Assembly (NCBI RefSeq): GCF_004519305.1
Contig: NZ_SOZA01000005.1
Span: forward strand, 124,001 to 188,000
Direction: 5' to 3'
DNA from: Pseudomonas sp. RIT623
GTDB lineage: Bacteria > Pseudomonadota > Gammaproteobacteria > Pseudomonadales > Pseudomonadaceae
Length of the DNA stretch: 64,000 nucleotides
The notes below the pieces were generated by a model. That model made no database searches, was not told where the DNA came from, and saw nothing but the letters and a program-made list of their open reading frames with translations. Position 1 is the stretch's first letter, and every line of letters starts with the position of its first letter. This document shows positions 34,963 through 43,298 of this stretch, piece by piece. Position numbers and translations under genes: made by a program.

Positions 34963-36566
34963 GCGCCGAACACCCGGATGTGCAGTTTGCGGTAGCGGTC
35001 GTAGCGGCTGTCGCTAGTCGGGATGCCGGCCACGCTGGTGAGGCAGTCTCGACACTCCTGCATCAATGCCGGCGGTGGTGTTTCACCACCAATGCGCAAC
35101 AGGGCCTGGGCCGTGTTCAAAGCGATGCTGATGTTCTTCGGTTGCAGCGACAGCGCCTTGCGGAACATCCCCAGCGCCTCGTTGAGCTGACCGCCCTGGT
35201 AGCTGCGCACGCCCTGGCGGTTGAGGTCGACCGCCTCGGTCACGGCGCCGAGCACGACCGGGTCGTCGGTAAGCTTGGCCACGCTCTGCATGACCTTGGG
35301 GTCGTCGCCGTAGGTTTCCACGCAGCCCTTGAGGATCGAGGTACCTGCCGCGTCCTGACCCAGTTGCTGCAACTGCTTGGCCACGGTCAGCGCGGCCTCG
35401 ACCGAGAAGAACTGATCCATTTTTTCCAGGCGCTGCATGGCCTGCTCGGTGAGCTTGGCCGCGGTATCCGGGTCCCCGGCCTGCTGCAGGCTGGCCGCCT
35501 TCATCAGCCGCGCGCGCACTTGCAGGCCCTGGTCCTCGACGTTTTCCTTGGCCACTTCGCTGAGCACAGTGTTGATCTCGACCCGGGTACGGGCATCGAG
35601 GCCATTGCCGGCGTTCTTGTTCATCAGCGCCTGGACCAGGCCCAGGTTGCTTTCGGCATCCTTGTAGCGCGAACTCTGCCCTTGGTTCACCGCATGACGG
35701 TAGGCCTTGGACGCGCTCTCGAAATCAGCGTTGTCCAGCGCCAGCTTGCCCAGCGCGGCCTGACGACGCACGGCCAGCGGCGAAAGGCGCACGGCCTCCT
35801 CGAGCATGTGCTGCGCGCGCTTGCCCTCGCCCTGGGCCACCAGCACTTCAGCCATGCCGTCGTACAGGTTGGGCATGATCGGGAAAGCCTTCAGCGCCTG
35901 CTCATAGACCCCTTGGGCCTGGGCATTCTGGCCGCGTTTGTGCAACAGGCTACCCAATGCGGCGTAAACCCAGGGCTGTGGCCGGCTGGCAAGGATGTTC
36001 TGGAGGAACTTCTCCAGTTCGTCGAAGCGGTTGAGGTCGCGCAGGGCATCGGCCCGGTAGCGCAGGCACAGCGGCGCGAAACGCGGGTCCTTCTTGCACA
36101 GCTCGGCGCAAGCGCCGAGCACCTCGGCCGGGCGGCCGCGGTCCAGGGCCTGGAGAATCGGCTTGAGCAGCGTCTTGCGCTGGGTCAGCTTCTCCAGGCG
36201 CTGGGCAAGCCCGACGCGGTTGAAGGGTTTGGTCAGATAGGCATCGGGCTCATGCTCGATGGCGCTGAGTACGATGGCCTGGCTGCTTTCGGCGGTGACC
36301 ATGATGAACACGCATTCATGGCTGATCAGCTTGTCGATGATCAGGTCTTCGAGCACTTGCTGGCCGTTCTTCTTGCCATCGCCCAGATGGAAATCCTGAA
36401 GGATGAAGTCGTAGCGTTTCTGCCCGCACATGCGCAGCGCCTGTTCGCCACTGTCGGCCGTGTCGACGTCGCGCACGCCGAGTTCTCGGAGCATGGAGCG
36501 GGTCGACGTGCGGAAGTCGGTGTAGTCGTCGACGATCAGAAAGCTTTTTTGCCCGTACTGCAGCAT
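34959..36566 (-). CDS. Response regulator with TPR output domain
   Basis: This 535-residue protein has residues 1-130 as a receiver (FLIVDDYTDF acidic pair, phospho-Asp in FILQDFHLGDG, Thr in VTAESS, Lys in YLTKPF). The rest is a long array of TPR-like helices (LYDGMAEVLVAQGEGKRAQH, NEALGMFRKALSLQPKNISI). There is no DNA-binding or enzymatic domain, so it should signal by protein-protein contact. ATG 36566 has AGG eight bases upstream. The kinase gene follows with an ATGA overlap. The target is unknown. Confidence 0.88.
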   Translation of the reverse strand: MLQYGQKSFLIVDDYTDFRTSTRSMLRELGVRDVDTADSGEQALRMCGQKRYDFILQDFHLGDGKKNGQQVLEDLIIDKLISHECVFIMVTAESSQAIVLSAIEHEPDAYLTKPFNRVGLAQRLEKLTQRKTLLKPILQALDRGRPAEVLGACAELCKKDPRFAPLCLRYRADALRDLNRFDELEKFLQNILASRPQPWVYAALGSLLHKRGQNAQAQGVYEQALKAFPIMPNLYDGMAEVLVAQGEGKRAQHMLEEAVRLSPLAVRRQAALGKLALDNADFESASKAYRHAVNQGQSSRYKDAESNLGLVQALMNKNAGNGLDARTRVEINTVLSEVAKENVEDQGLQVRARLMKAASLQQAGDPDTAAKLTEQAMQRLEKMDQFFSVEAALTVAKQLQQLGQDAAGTSILKGCVETYGDDPKVMQSVAKLTDDPVVLGAVTEAVDLNRQGVRSYQGGQLNEALGMFRKALSLQPKNISIALNTAQALLRIGGETPPPALMQECRDCLTSVAGIPTSDSRYDRYRKLHIRVFGA

Positions 36567-36716
36567 CAACACGACCTGTACTGGAAGAAGAAGGAAAGTG
36601 GCGCGAAGCGATACATGCCGCCGAGACCTGTATCGGCAGCGGGTCGGAAAAGATGAGTGCGGCACGCCAGGGCCAGAAAGTGGCTCAAGGCCACTATTTT
36701 ATCGCCGTGCGCGCCT

Positions 36717-39434
36717 TCAGGCCAACAGGCCAAGCGATTTGGCCCGGGCTACCGCCTGGGTACGGCGCTCGACCCCCAGCTTGCTGTTGATATGGCTGGC
36801 GTGGGTCTTGACGGTGTGCAACGAAATGAACAACTGCTCGCTGATCTGCTGGTTGGAGCAGCCTTGGGCGATCAATTCCAGCACTGCCAGCTCACGGCCG
36901 CTCAGGGCCTCGGCGATCACCGGCAGGTTGGGCGCCGACTCGGGCAGCCGCGCCAGCAAGTCGCCTTGCACGGCACAGGGTGCGCGCGCCAGCAACTGCT
37001 CGCGCAACCACTGGGGCTGATCATCCAGCAGCCGCTGGAACGCTTGCTGGGCGCCGCCCTGGGCAGCCTCCAGGGCCTGGGTGAGCAGCTTCGCGGCCTC
37101 GGCTTCACGGCCTTGCTCGAGCAGCATTTGGATAAGCTGGCACAGGGCGCTGACCACCAGGGTCATTCCGCCGCTGGCCCGCCCCCGCTCGACCAAGGCA
37201 CCAAGACGCGCCTCGGCATCGTGCGCACGCTCCAGCACCCGCTCCAACAACGCCTGCTGCAATTCGATGTGCAGCGGTAGCAGGGGGTGGAACTCGGGCG
37301 CCGCCGCGGGCTGCTCGCCGCCATAGGTCTGGCCGAGACGTGTCAGCCACGACTCGGCCAGGTCGGTGCGGCCCTGGGCCAGCCACAATTCGCATTTCAC
37401 CAGGGTGATCATGGCCAGGTAGAAGATCGGCGGCACGTCCCAGATGTGCATCAGCCGCTCGGCCTCGGCCAGCTCGGCGAACGCCTCGGCGAAGCGCCCC
37501 TCGCGGCCGTCGAGCGAGGCGATCACGCAGTGCCCGATCAGCACACTGATGTCTCGGCAACTGCGCGCCTCGCTCAAGCCTGCCCGCAAGCGGGTGCGTC
37601 CCGGCCCCGACTGCAGGCGCGCAGCCAGCAGGTAGCCTTCGTACAGGGTGAGTCGGGCGCGCACGGCATACAGGCGTTGCCCGGATAGCCCCTGCAGGCG
37701 CTGCAAGCCTTGGCGCACCTCCTCCAGCGCCCGCAGGACCTCGCCGCGGGCATGCAGCACCCTGGCTCGATCATAGTGGGCCAGCGCTTCGAACAACGGA
37801 TTACCGACCCGTTGGGCCAGTTCGAGGGCTTCGCGGTTCCAGCCCCGCGCGCGCCAGAAATCGCCATCGGCGATGGCCAGGTTGGACAAGGTCGACAGGC
37901 ACACCAGGCGCTGCCCGTAACGCTTGCAGGGCAAGCTTTGCAGCGCCTCGGAGCAATAGGCCAAGGTGCGCGCACGATCACCGCGACCACGGGCGATCAC
38001 CCCGCTCAGGGCCAGCCACTGGGCCAGCATCGATTTTTGCGCGGTGGCCGAAGGGGCCGGCAGGAAGCGGCTCAGATAGGCCGCCAGCTCCTCGGCGGCA
38101 TCGAGCTGGCAGGCCAGGCCCAGCGCCCAGCTGTACAGCACGATCAGCCGTGGCGTGCTGATCAGCAGGCTGTCGGGCAGGTCCATTTTCCAACGCAGCA
38201 ACATGCCGACGTTCTGTTCGGCCAGCAGTTGCTCTTCCGACAGGCTCTGTACCAGATCGGCCGCCACATCCAGATGGCCGGCGCGCAGCGCCTGCTCCAC
38301 CGCCTCGTCGAGCAGGCCCTGGCCCTCGAACCAGCGACAGGCGCGCAGGTGCAGCCCGGCGAGCGGCTCGCTGGCCTGGCGACTGCGCAGCAGGTCGGAG
38401 AACAAATGGTGATAACGGAACCAGGTGCCATGCTCGTCGAGCGGCACCAGGAACACCTGGTGGGCCTGCAGGTAGCGCAGCACCTCGGCGCTGTCGTGGC
38501 GCTCGCGCAGGGCATCGCACAGCTCGGCGCAGAAGCGCTCCTGGCAGGCGGTGTCATAGAGGAATGCCTGGACCGGCGCGGGCAGGATCTCGATCACTTC
38601 TTCCAGCAAATAATCGCGGATCAGCCCCTCGCCCCCGTGCAAGGCCTGGGGCAAGGCATGGTCGTCACCCGACTCGCTGGCGGCCAGTTGCCAGAAGCGC
38701 AGGCCAGCCACCCAGCCGTCACTGCGCTGGATCAGGTTGTCGAGGGCCTGGCCGCGCAAACCGGTGGGCTGGCGGCCAATCACCGCCAGCGCTTCGTCCG
38801 GGGTCAGGCGCAGGTCCTGCTCGTTGAGCTCGACCAATTGCCGCGACAGGCGCAAGCGTGCCAGGTGCCAGTCGGGGCGTTGACGACTGGTGACCAGCAG
38901 CACCAGCCCGGGCGGCAGGTGATTGAGGAAGAATTGCAGGCAGCGGTCTAGTACCGGCCCCTGGGCCAGGTGGTAGTCGTCCAGCACCAGCAGCAACGGC
39001 GTGTCAGGTTGCAGGTAGAGCGCCAACTCGTCGAGCAGGCCGTCGAGCCATTCCTCGAAGGCGAACGGTTGATGACGCTGGCGCATTTTCAATAGCCCCA
39101 GAGCCTGCCCACCGAGGGCCGGGCAAAACTGTTGCAGCCCTTCGAGCAGCCGTTCGAGGAAACGCCCCGGGTCGGCATCGCGCAGGCTCAGACCCAGCCA
39201 CAAACTGCGCCAGTGGTTGGGTAGCGCCTGGCAGAACTCGATGGCGAGCGAGCTTTTGCCAAAGCCCGCCGGGGCGTTCACCAGCAACAGGCGCCCCGCC
39301 AAGCCGCTGTGCAAGCGCTGGCACAGGCGTGCGCGGGGCACATGCGCCTCTGGCAGGGGCGGGCGGAAAAAACGCCCGTCCAAAAGGCCCAAGGCCTGGC
39401 TGGCGACTCCATGCGTACGGGACAAGTCTGTCAT
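36717..39434 (-). CDS. Large LuxR-type (MalT/LAL) transcriptional activator
   Basis: This 905-residue ATP-dependent activator has an AAA/STAND-type NTPase at the N-terminus (Walker A NAPAGFGKSS near 55, Walker B LLLVLDDYHLA), a long helical sensor region (residues about 350-830), and a C-terminal LuxR helix-turn-helix (LSGRELAVLELIAQGCSNQQ, SLHTVKTHASHI). MalT needs ATP plus a small-molecule inducer; the inducer here is unknown. It lies downstream of the DUF1329 and DUF1302 genes on the same strand and may activate them. The gene upstream in the window is separated by a hairpin. Confidence 0.92.
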   Translation of the reverse strand: MTDLSRTHGVASQALGLLDGRFFRPPLPEAHVPRARLCQRLHSGLAGRLLLVNAPAGFGKSSLAIEFCQALPNHWRSLWLGLSLRDADPGRFLERLLEGLQQFCPALGGQALGLLKMRQRHQPFAFEEWLDGLLDELALYLQPDTPLLLVLDDYHLAQGPVLDRCLQFFLNHLPPGLVLLVTSRQRPDWHLARLRLSRQLVELNEQDLRLTPDEALAVIGRQPTGLRGQALDNLIQRSDGWVAGLRFWQLAASESGDDHALPQALHGGEGLIRDYLLEEVIEILPAPVQAFLYDTACQERFCAELCDALRERHDSAEVLRYLQAHQVFLVPLDEHGTWFRYHHLFSDLLRSRQASEPLAGLHLRACRWFEGQGLLDEAVEQALRAGHLDVAADLVQSLSEEQLLAEQNVGMLLRWKMDLPDSLLISTPRLIVLYSWALGLACQLDAAEELAAYLSRFLPAPSATAQKSMLAQWLALSGVIARGRGDRARTLAYCSEALQSLPCKRYGQRLVCLSTLSNLAIADGDFWRARGWNREALELAQRVGNPLFEALAHYDRARVLHARGEVLRALEEVRQGLQRLQGLSGQRLYAVRARLTLYEGYLLAARLQSGPGRTRLRAGLSEARSCRDISVLIGHCVIASLDGREGRFAEAFAELAEAERLMHIWDVPPIFYLAMITLVKCELWLAQGRTDLAESWLTRLGQTYGGEQPAAAPEFHPLLPLHIELQQALLERVLERAHDAEARLGALVERGRASGGMTLVVSALCQLIQMLLEQGREAEAAKLLTQALEAAQGGAQQAFQRLLDDQPQWLREQLLARAPCAVQGDLLARLPESAPNLPVIAEALSGRELAVLELIAQGCSNQQISEQLFISLHTVKTHASHINSKLGVERRTQAVARAKSLGLLA

Positions 39435-39593
39435 GGCCGGCTCGTTCTGATTGGAGTAATGCGGCGGGTACGGATGGTTGCGAGACTAGCGGCAAACGCC
39501 GCGCATTTGAAGATGATGCAGGCCCTTTGGCCCAAAAAGACTACAACAAAACGAAACAACACCAAGGATGCGGGCCGAGGGCGCGGGAACAGA

Positions 39594-39617
39594 AACGCCC
39601 CGGCAAGCCGGGGCGTT
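39594..39617 (-). terminator. Terminator after the DUF1302-DUF1329 unit
   Basis: AACGCCCCGGC (39594-39604) and GCCGGGGCGTT (39607-39617) form a perfect 11-base stem. On the minus strand it is followed by TCTGTTCC. It separates the DUF1329 gene from the LuxR-type regulator gene. Confidence 0.75.
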
Positions 39618-39650
39618 CTGGGGGATCACACGGAGTGAACAGCGATCAGT

Positions 39651-41015
39651 TCAACGCACACCTGCCTGGCGCAGGGCCGCTGGCTGGAAGTCGGCCTTGC
39701 TGGCACTGAAGCCGAAGTTGTACGCGCTCTTTTCTTCGTTCTTCATGCCCAGTGCCAGGTAACGGCCCGATTGCAGGTCGTAGATGGCTTCCAGGGTGTA
39801 CCACGGTACCTGCACGTTGTAGTACGGCTGGGCGTGGGCTTCCGATACGCGCCACAGCTGGTTGCGACCATCGTACTGGTCGATCACCGCAGCCTGCCAG
39901 GTGTCCTCGTCGATGTAGAAGTCACGCTTGGCATAGATGTGCCGCTGGCCTGGCTTCAGGGTCGCGACCACATGCCACACGCGGCGCAGCTCGTAACGCG
40001 CCAGGTCCTGGTTGATGTGCCCGGCCTTGATGATGTCGGCGTACTTGAGCTTCGGATCATCCAGCTTGTAGGCGTTGGAGGCAATGTACATCTCCTTCTT
40101 GCCTTCGAGCTTCCAGTCGTAGCGGTCCGGTGCGCCGTTGTACATGTCCAGGTTGTCGGAGGTACGCAGGCCGTCGGCAGCGGTACCCGGGCCGTCATAG
40201 GACACCTGCGGCGCCTGGCGTACACGACGCTGGCCGGCGTTGTAGATCCACGCCTTGCGCGGCTCCTTGACCTGGTCGAGGGTCTCGTGGACCAGCAGTA
40301 CGGTACCGGCCAGGCGCGCCGGCGCGGTCACTTCCTGCTTGAAGTAGAACAGGATGTTGCCGGGGTTGGCCGGGTCGTAGTCCTTCATCTTGTCGCGGAA
40401 GACGAACTGGTCCTGGAAGTACACCAGGCTATAGGAGCCGTTCTGCTGCGGGGTGGCCTGGGTGACCAGGCGGGTCACGCTGCCGCCACGGTAGCGGGTG
40501 ATGTGGTTCCAGATCACTTCCAGGCCGTCCTTGGGAATCGGGAACGGAATGGCGGTGCGGAAGTTCTCCAGGCCGTTGCCACCGGCGACCAGGGTGGTCC
40601 TGGTGGCGTTTTCCTTGACCGCCGCGAACACGTCGTCCGGCACGGTGGCACCGCGGTGGGTCTTGTACACGGGGAGCTTGTAGCTGTCCGGGTAGCGCTT
40701 GAGCATGGCTAGCTGGCCAGGCGAGAGCTTGTCCTTGTACTGCTCGGCGTTCTGCGCGGTGATGGTGAACAGCGGCTTTTCACTGCCATAAGGGTCGGAC
40801 AGGAAGCCCTTGCTGTCGGCACTGCCGGCGCTCTTGGACAGCGGCTCCCACGGGCCGATGGAGCCATCGGCGTTACCGGCCTTCTCCGCGCCCATCGGCG
40901 TGAGCGACGCGCCCAGCTTGGCCGCCTCGTCGGCGGAAACCGCAGCCATGACGCTGGTCGCCAGCAGGGACATGCCCAATACCCCGGCTTGCAGCAGACG
41001 TGTGGTCATTTTCAT
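39651..41015 (-). CDS. DUF1329-family envelope protein
   Basis: This exported protein (454 residues) of the DUF1329 family is predicted to have a LolA/LolB-like beta fold in the periplasm or at the outer membrane. A signal peptide (MTTRLLQAGVLGMSLLATSV) ends near Ala25. IWNHITRYRGGSV, YKLDDPKLKYADIIKAGHIN and KRDFYIDEDTWQAAVIDQYD are recognisable family stretches. DUF1329 and DUF1302 genes usually occur as a pair near catabolic genes for lipophilic compounds; transport is suspected but unproven. ATG 41015 has AGGA upstream; 26 bases separate it from the DUF1302 gene. Confidence 0.87.
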   Translation of the reverse strand: MKMTTRLLQAGVLGMSLLATSVMAAVSADEAAKLGASLTPMGAEKAGNADGSIGPWEPLSKSAGSADSKGFLSDPYGSEKPLFTITAQNAEQYKDKLSPGQLAMLKRYPDSYKLPVYKTHRGATVPDDVFAAVKENATRTTLVAGGNGLENFRTAIPFPIPKDGLEVIWNHITRYRGGSVTRLVTQATPQQNGSYSLVYFQDQFVFRDKMKDYDPANPGNILFYFKQEVTAPARLAGTVLLVHETLDQVKEPRKAWIYNAGQRRVRQAPQVSYDGPGTAADGLRTSDNLDMYNGAPDRYDWKLEGKKEMYIASNAYKLDDPKLKYADIIKAGHINQDLARYELRRVWHVVATLKPGQRHIYAKRDFYIDEDTWQAAVIDQYDGRNQLWRVSEAHAQPYYNVQVPWYTLEAIYDLQSGRYLALGMKNEEKSAYNFGFSASKADFQPAALRQAGVR

Positions 41016-41041
41016 TCTGTTGTCGTCCTGGATCAGAGTTC

Positions 41042-42967
41042 TTAGAAGTTCACGCCGAAGCTGAGGGCGACGAAGTCGCGATCATCCACGGTGGTGTACT
41101 TGCCATCGAAGAAGTTGGTGTACGACAGGCTCGCCGTGTAGGTGTTCTGGTACTCGGCGTCCAGCCCCAGGCTGACCGCCTTGCGCCCTTCCTCGAAGTT
41201 GCCGCCAGGGCCCGGCGAGTAGCCATCGACGTCATGGGACCAGGCCACGCTTGGGCGCAGGTTCACGCCGGCGAAGACGTTGTTGTAGTCCCAGATGGCG
41301 CGTACGCGATAACCCCAGGAGTCGGAGGTGGTGAAACCGTCGTTTTCGCAGTAGCGCGAAAGGTTGTTCTGCGGGGCGCCGGCCAGCGTGGTGGCGTTGA
41401 GGCTCTGGCAACGACCGCCAGGCAGCGGGCCAGGCCCGTAGACCGGGTCACGGCCGTAACGCATCTTGGAGGTGCTTTCCAGCCCGCCCACGTGGGTCCA
41501 GCCGACCTCGCCGACCATGGTCAGACGCTCGGCGCCCATGACCTGGTCGAAGAAGTGGGTGAACGTGGTTTGCAACTGGGTGATTTCCTTGCGCCGGTAG
41601 CCAGGCTGGTCGGTGTCCGGGATGCCCTTGAGCACCGAGGCGTTGGGGTCGAGCGGGGTCAGGCCCGAATACAGGATATCGGTGGTGTTCAGCTGCACCG
41701 GTGCGTTCGGCCGATAGCTGATTTCGCCGCTCCAGGCCGTGCCGGTGGGCAGGGTGGTGGAGAAGCTCAGGCCATACAGGCGAATGTCCTCCGGGTACTC
41801 GACGTAGTAGCTGGAGTTACCGGCCACATACAGGGGCATGAGTTGCTGCAGCAGGGCCGGGTTGGTGGCGGCGCCGGCCGGCACCCCGGCACGGACTAGC
41901 GCGCCAGCCAGGTTGGCTGGGTTGTAGAAGCGGGCCGCGGCGCCACGGCCACTGAAGATCGGCGCGCGGCTGTGGTAGTTCATGAAGTAACCGCCGAACT
42001 CGGTGTTCAGGGGTTCGTACATGTAGCGCAGCGCCAAGCCGAACTGGCCACTGTCGCGGGCATCACGGTCCGGGCCACGACGCACGATCACGCCTTCGTC
42101 CGGCGAGCCCCAGCTGACGCCCTGCCCCTGCAAGGCACGCATGGTCGGCCCCGCCAGGGCTCCCAGGCGTCCGGCCACGGCAGACTGCTTGGCCAGCACT
42201 GCCAGGTTGTTGTCGCAACCATCGGCGATCACGTCTGGCTGCGAGAAGAAGGTGCCGCAGTTGTCGACGACGGTCTGGTCCCACTCGACCTGGTAGAAAC
42301 CTTCGGCGGTCAGGTTGTCGGTCAGGCTTTGCGACAGGTAGAACATGTTGACCGGGATCAGGCCTTCCTTGATCTCCGCGCCCGGACGACGGAATGCCGA
42401 GACATCGATGGGGTTGATGGAGTTGATGCCGCCACCGATGAAGGTACTTTCGCCCCAGCTCACCACCTGCTTGCCGAAGCGCACGGTGCCTGGCAGATCG
42501 GCGATGGAGTAGTTGTGATAGACAAAGGCGTCGAGGATCTGGGCGCCCGAGGACTTCGCGCCCTCCTTGCGGTTGGAGTCGCTGATGTCCTTGAACTCGC
42601 GACCTTCGTCCTTGAGTTCGAAGTCATACCAGTACTTGCCGCGGACGAACACGCCGGTGTCGCCGTACTTGAGCTCGAGGTCGTGGATACCCTTGAAGAT
42701 CTTCGAGAAGGTCTCGCCCTTCTTGAAGTTCAGGTGGCCGTCGTCGGAGGTCTGCGACAGCCCCCTGCCGCCGTTGTTGGCCCCGATGAGGTTCTTGTTG
42801 GGGTTGGCCGTCGACCAGCTGGCGCCGATGGAGAGCGACGAGTCGAACTGGCCTTCGATTTCACCGATGTTGAAGCTGACCGCGAAAGCTGGACTTGCGA
42901 GCGTGGAAGCGAGGCTGACGGCCAGGGGCAGACGTGCCCGGCGCCAGAACGGGTTTGCAGATGTCAT
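41042..42967 (-). CDS. DUF1302-family outer-membrane protein
   Basis: This 641-residue protein is predicted to be a large outer-membrane beta-barrel. A signal peptide ends at Ala-Phe-Ala (about residue 30), before VSFNIGEIEGQFDSSLSIGA. The body has many alternating aromatic strands and an aromatic C-terminal residue (FVALSFGVNF), as barrel proteins do. RFGKQVVSWGESTFIGGGIN and the FRRPGAEIKEG segment are family hallmarks. ATG 42967 follows GGAG by eight bases; the frame continues to 43129 but the extension lacks a signal-like start. It is the first gene of a two-gene unit with DUF1329. Confidence 0.88.
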   Translation of the reverse strand: MTSANPFWRRARLPLAVSLASTLASPAFAVSFNIGEIEGQFDSSLSIGASWSTANPNKNLIGANNGGRGLSQTSDDGHLNFKKGETFSKIFKGIHDLELKYGDTGVFVRGKYWYDFELKDEGREFKDISDSNRKEGAKSSGAQILDAFVYHNYSIADLPGTVRFGKQVVSWGESTFIGGGINSINPIDVSAFRRPGAEIKEGLIPVNMFYLSQSLTDNLTAEGFYQVEWDQTVVDNCGTFFSQPDVIADGCDNNLAVLAKQSAVAGRLGALAGPTMRALQGQGVSWGSPDEGVIVRRGPDRDARDSGQFGLALRYMYEPLNTEFGGYFMNYHSRAPIFSGRGAAARFYNPANLAGALVRAGVPAGAATNPALLQQLMPLYVAGNSSYYVEYPEDIRLYGLSFSTTLPTGTAWSGEISYRPNAPVQLNTTDILYSGLTPLDPNASVLKGIPDTDQPGYRRKEITQLQTTFTHFFDQVMGAERLTMVGEVGWTHVGGLESTSKMRYGRDPVYGPGPLPGGRCQSLNATTLAGAPQNNLSRYCENDGFTTSDSWGYRVRAIWDYNNVFAGVNLRPSVAWSHDVDGYSPGPGGNFEEGRKAVSLGLDAEYQNTYTASLSYTNFFDGKYTTVDDRDFVALSFGVNF

Positions 42968-43298
42968 CGACGCTACTCCATGTACTTTTTTGTTATGGCA
43001 GTGAGTCCTTTCAGAAACGGCTTGAGCGCCTGGTTGACGCAGGCTCCTGCCCAAGGCACCACGCACAGGATGCGCGGTACCCTCCCCCATTCCTGAAAAT
43101 CCCCTGACCCGACTATAGCCAGCGGTCACAGGTGCTTGATCCCTCTAAAGTGTGATTTGCGCGCCTGGGTGAAGCCCCACCCCGATTGGCCGCCCTGCGT
43201 GCTGGCAGTGCTCAAGCATGGCTCAATTTCATCGTTTGACAAGGCGCGATCCCTCTAGCCTGCGGGTCGTACTCGCGGTAGCACGACCCGCGCAGCGG
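42968..43298. other. Intergenic region upstream of the DUF1302 gene
   Basis: These 331 bases must carry the promoter of the DUF1302-DUF1329 unit and the end of the acyl-CoA ligase transcript. A 9-base stem (GCGGGTCGT at 43262, ACGACCCGC at 43283, 12-base loop) lies just after the ligase stop on the minus strand and may be its terminator. I saw no clear activator site. Confidence 0.5.

Noticed and set aside
36620-36720. Terminator-like sequence between the LuxR-type and receiver-TPR genes
   Set aside because: I could not find a stable stem with a T-run; any stop here is not supported by the sequence.
42968-43129. N-terminal extension of the DUF1302 protein to 43129
   Set aside because: It would bury the signal peptide 54 residues inside the protein. 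ATG 42967 has GGAG at the right distance.
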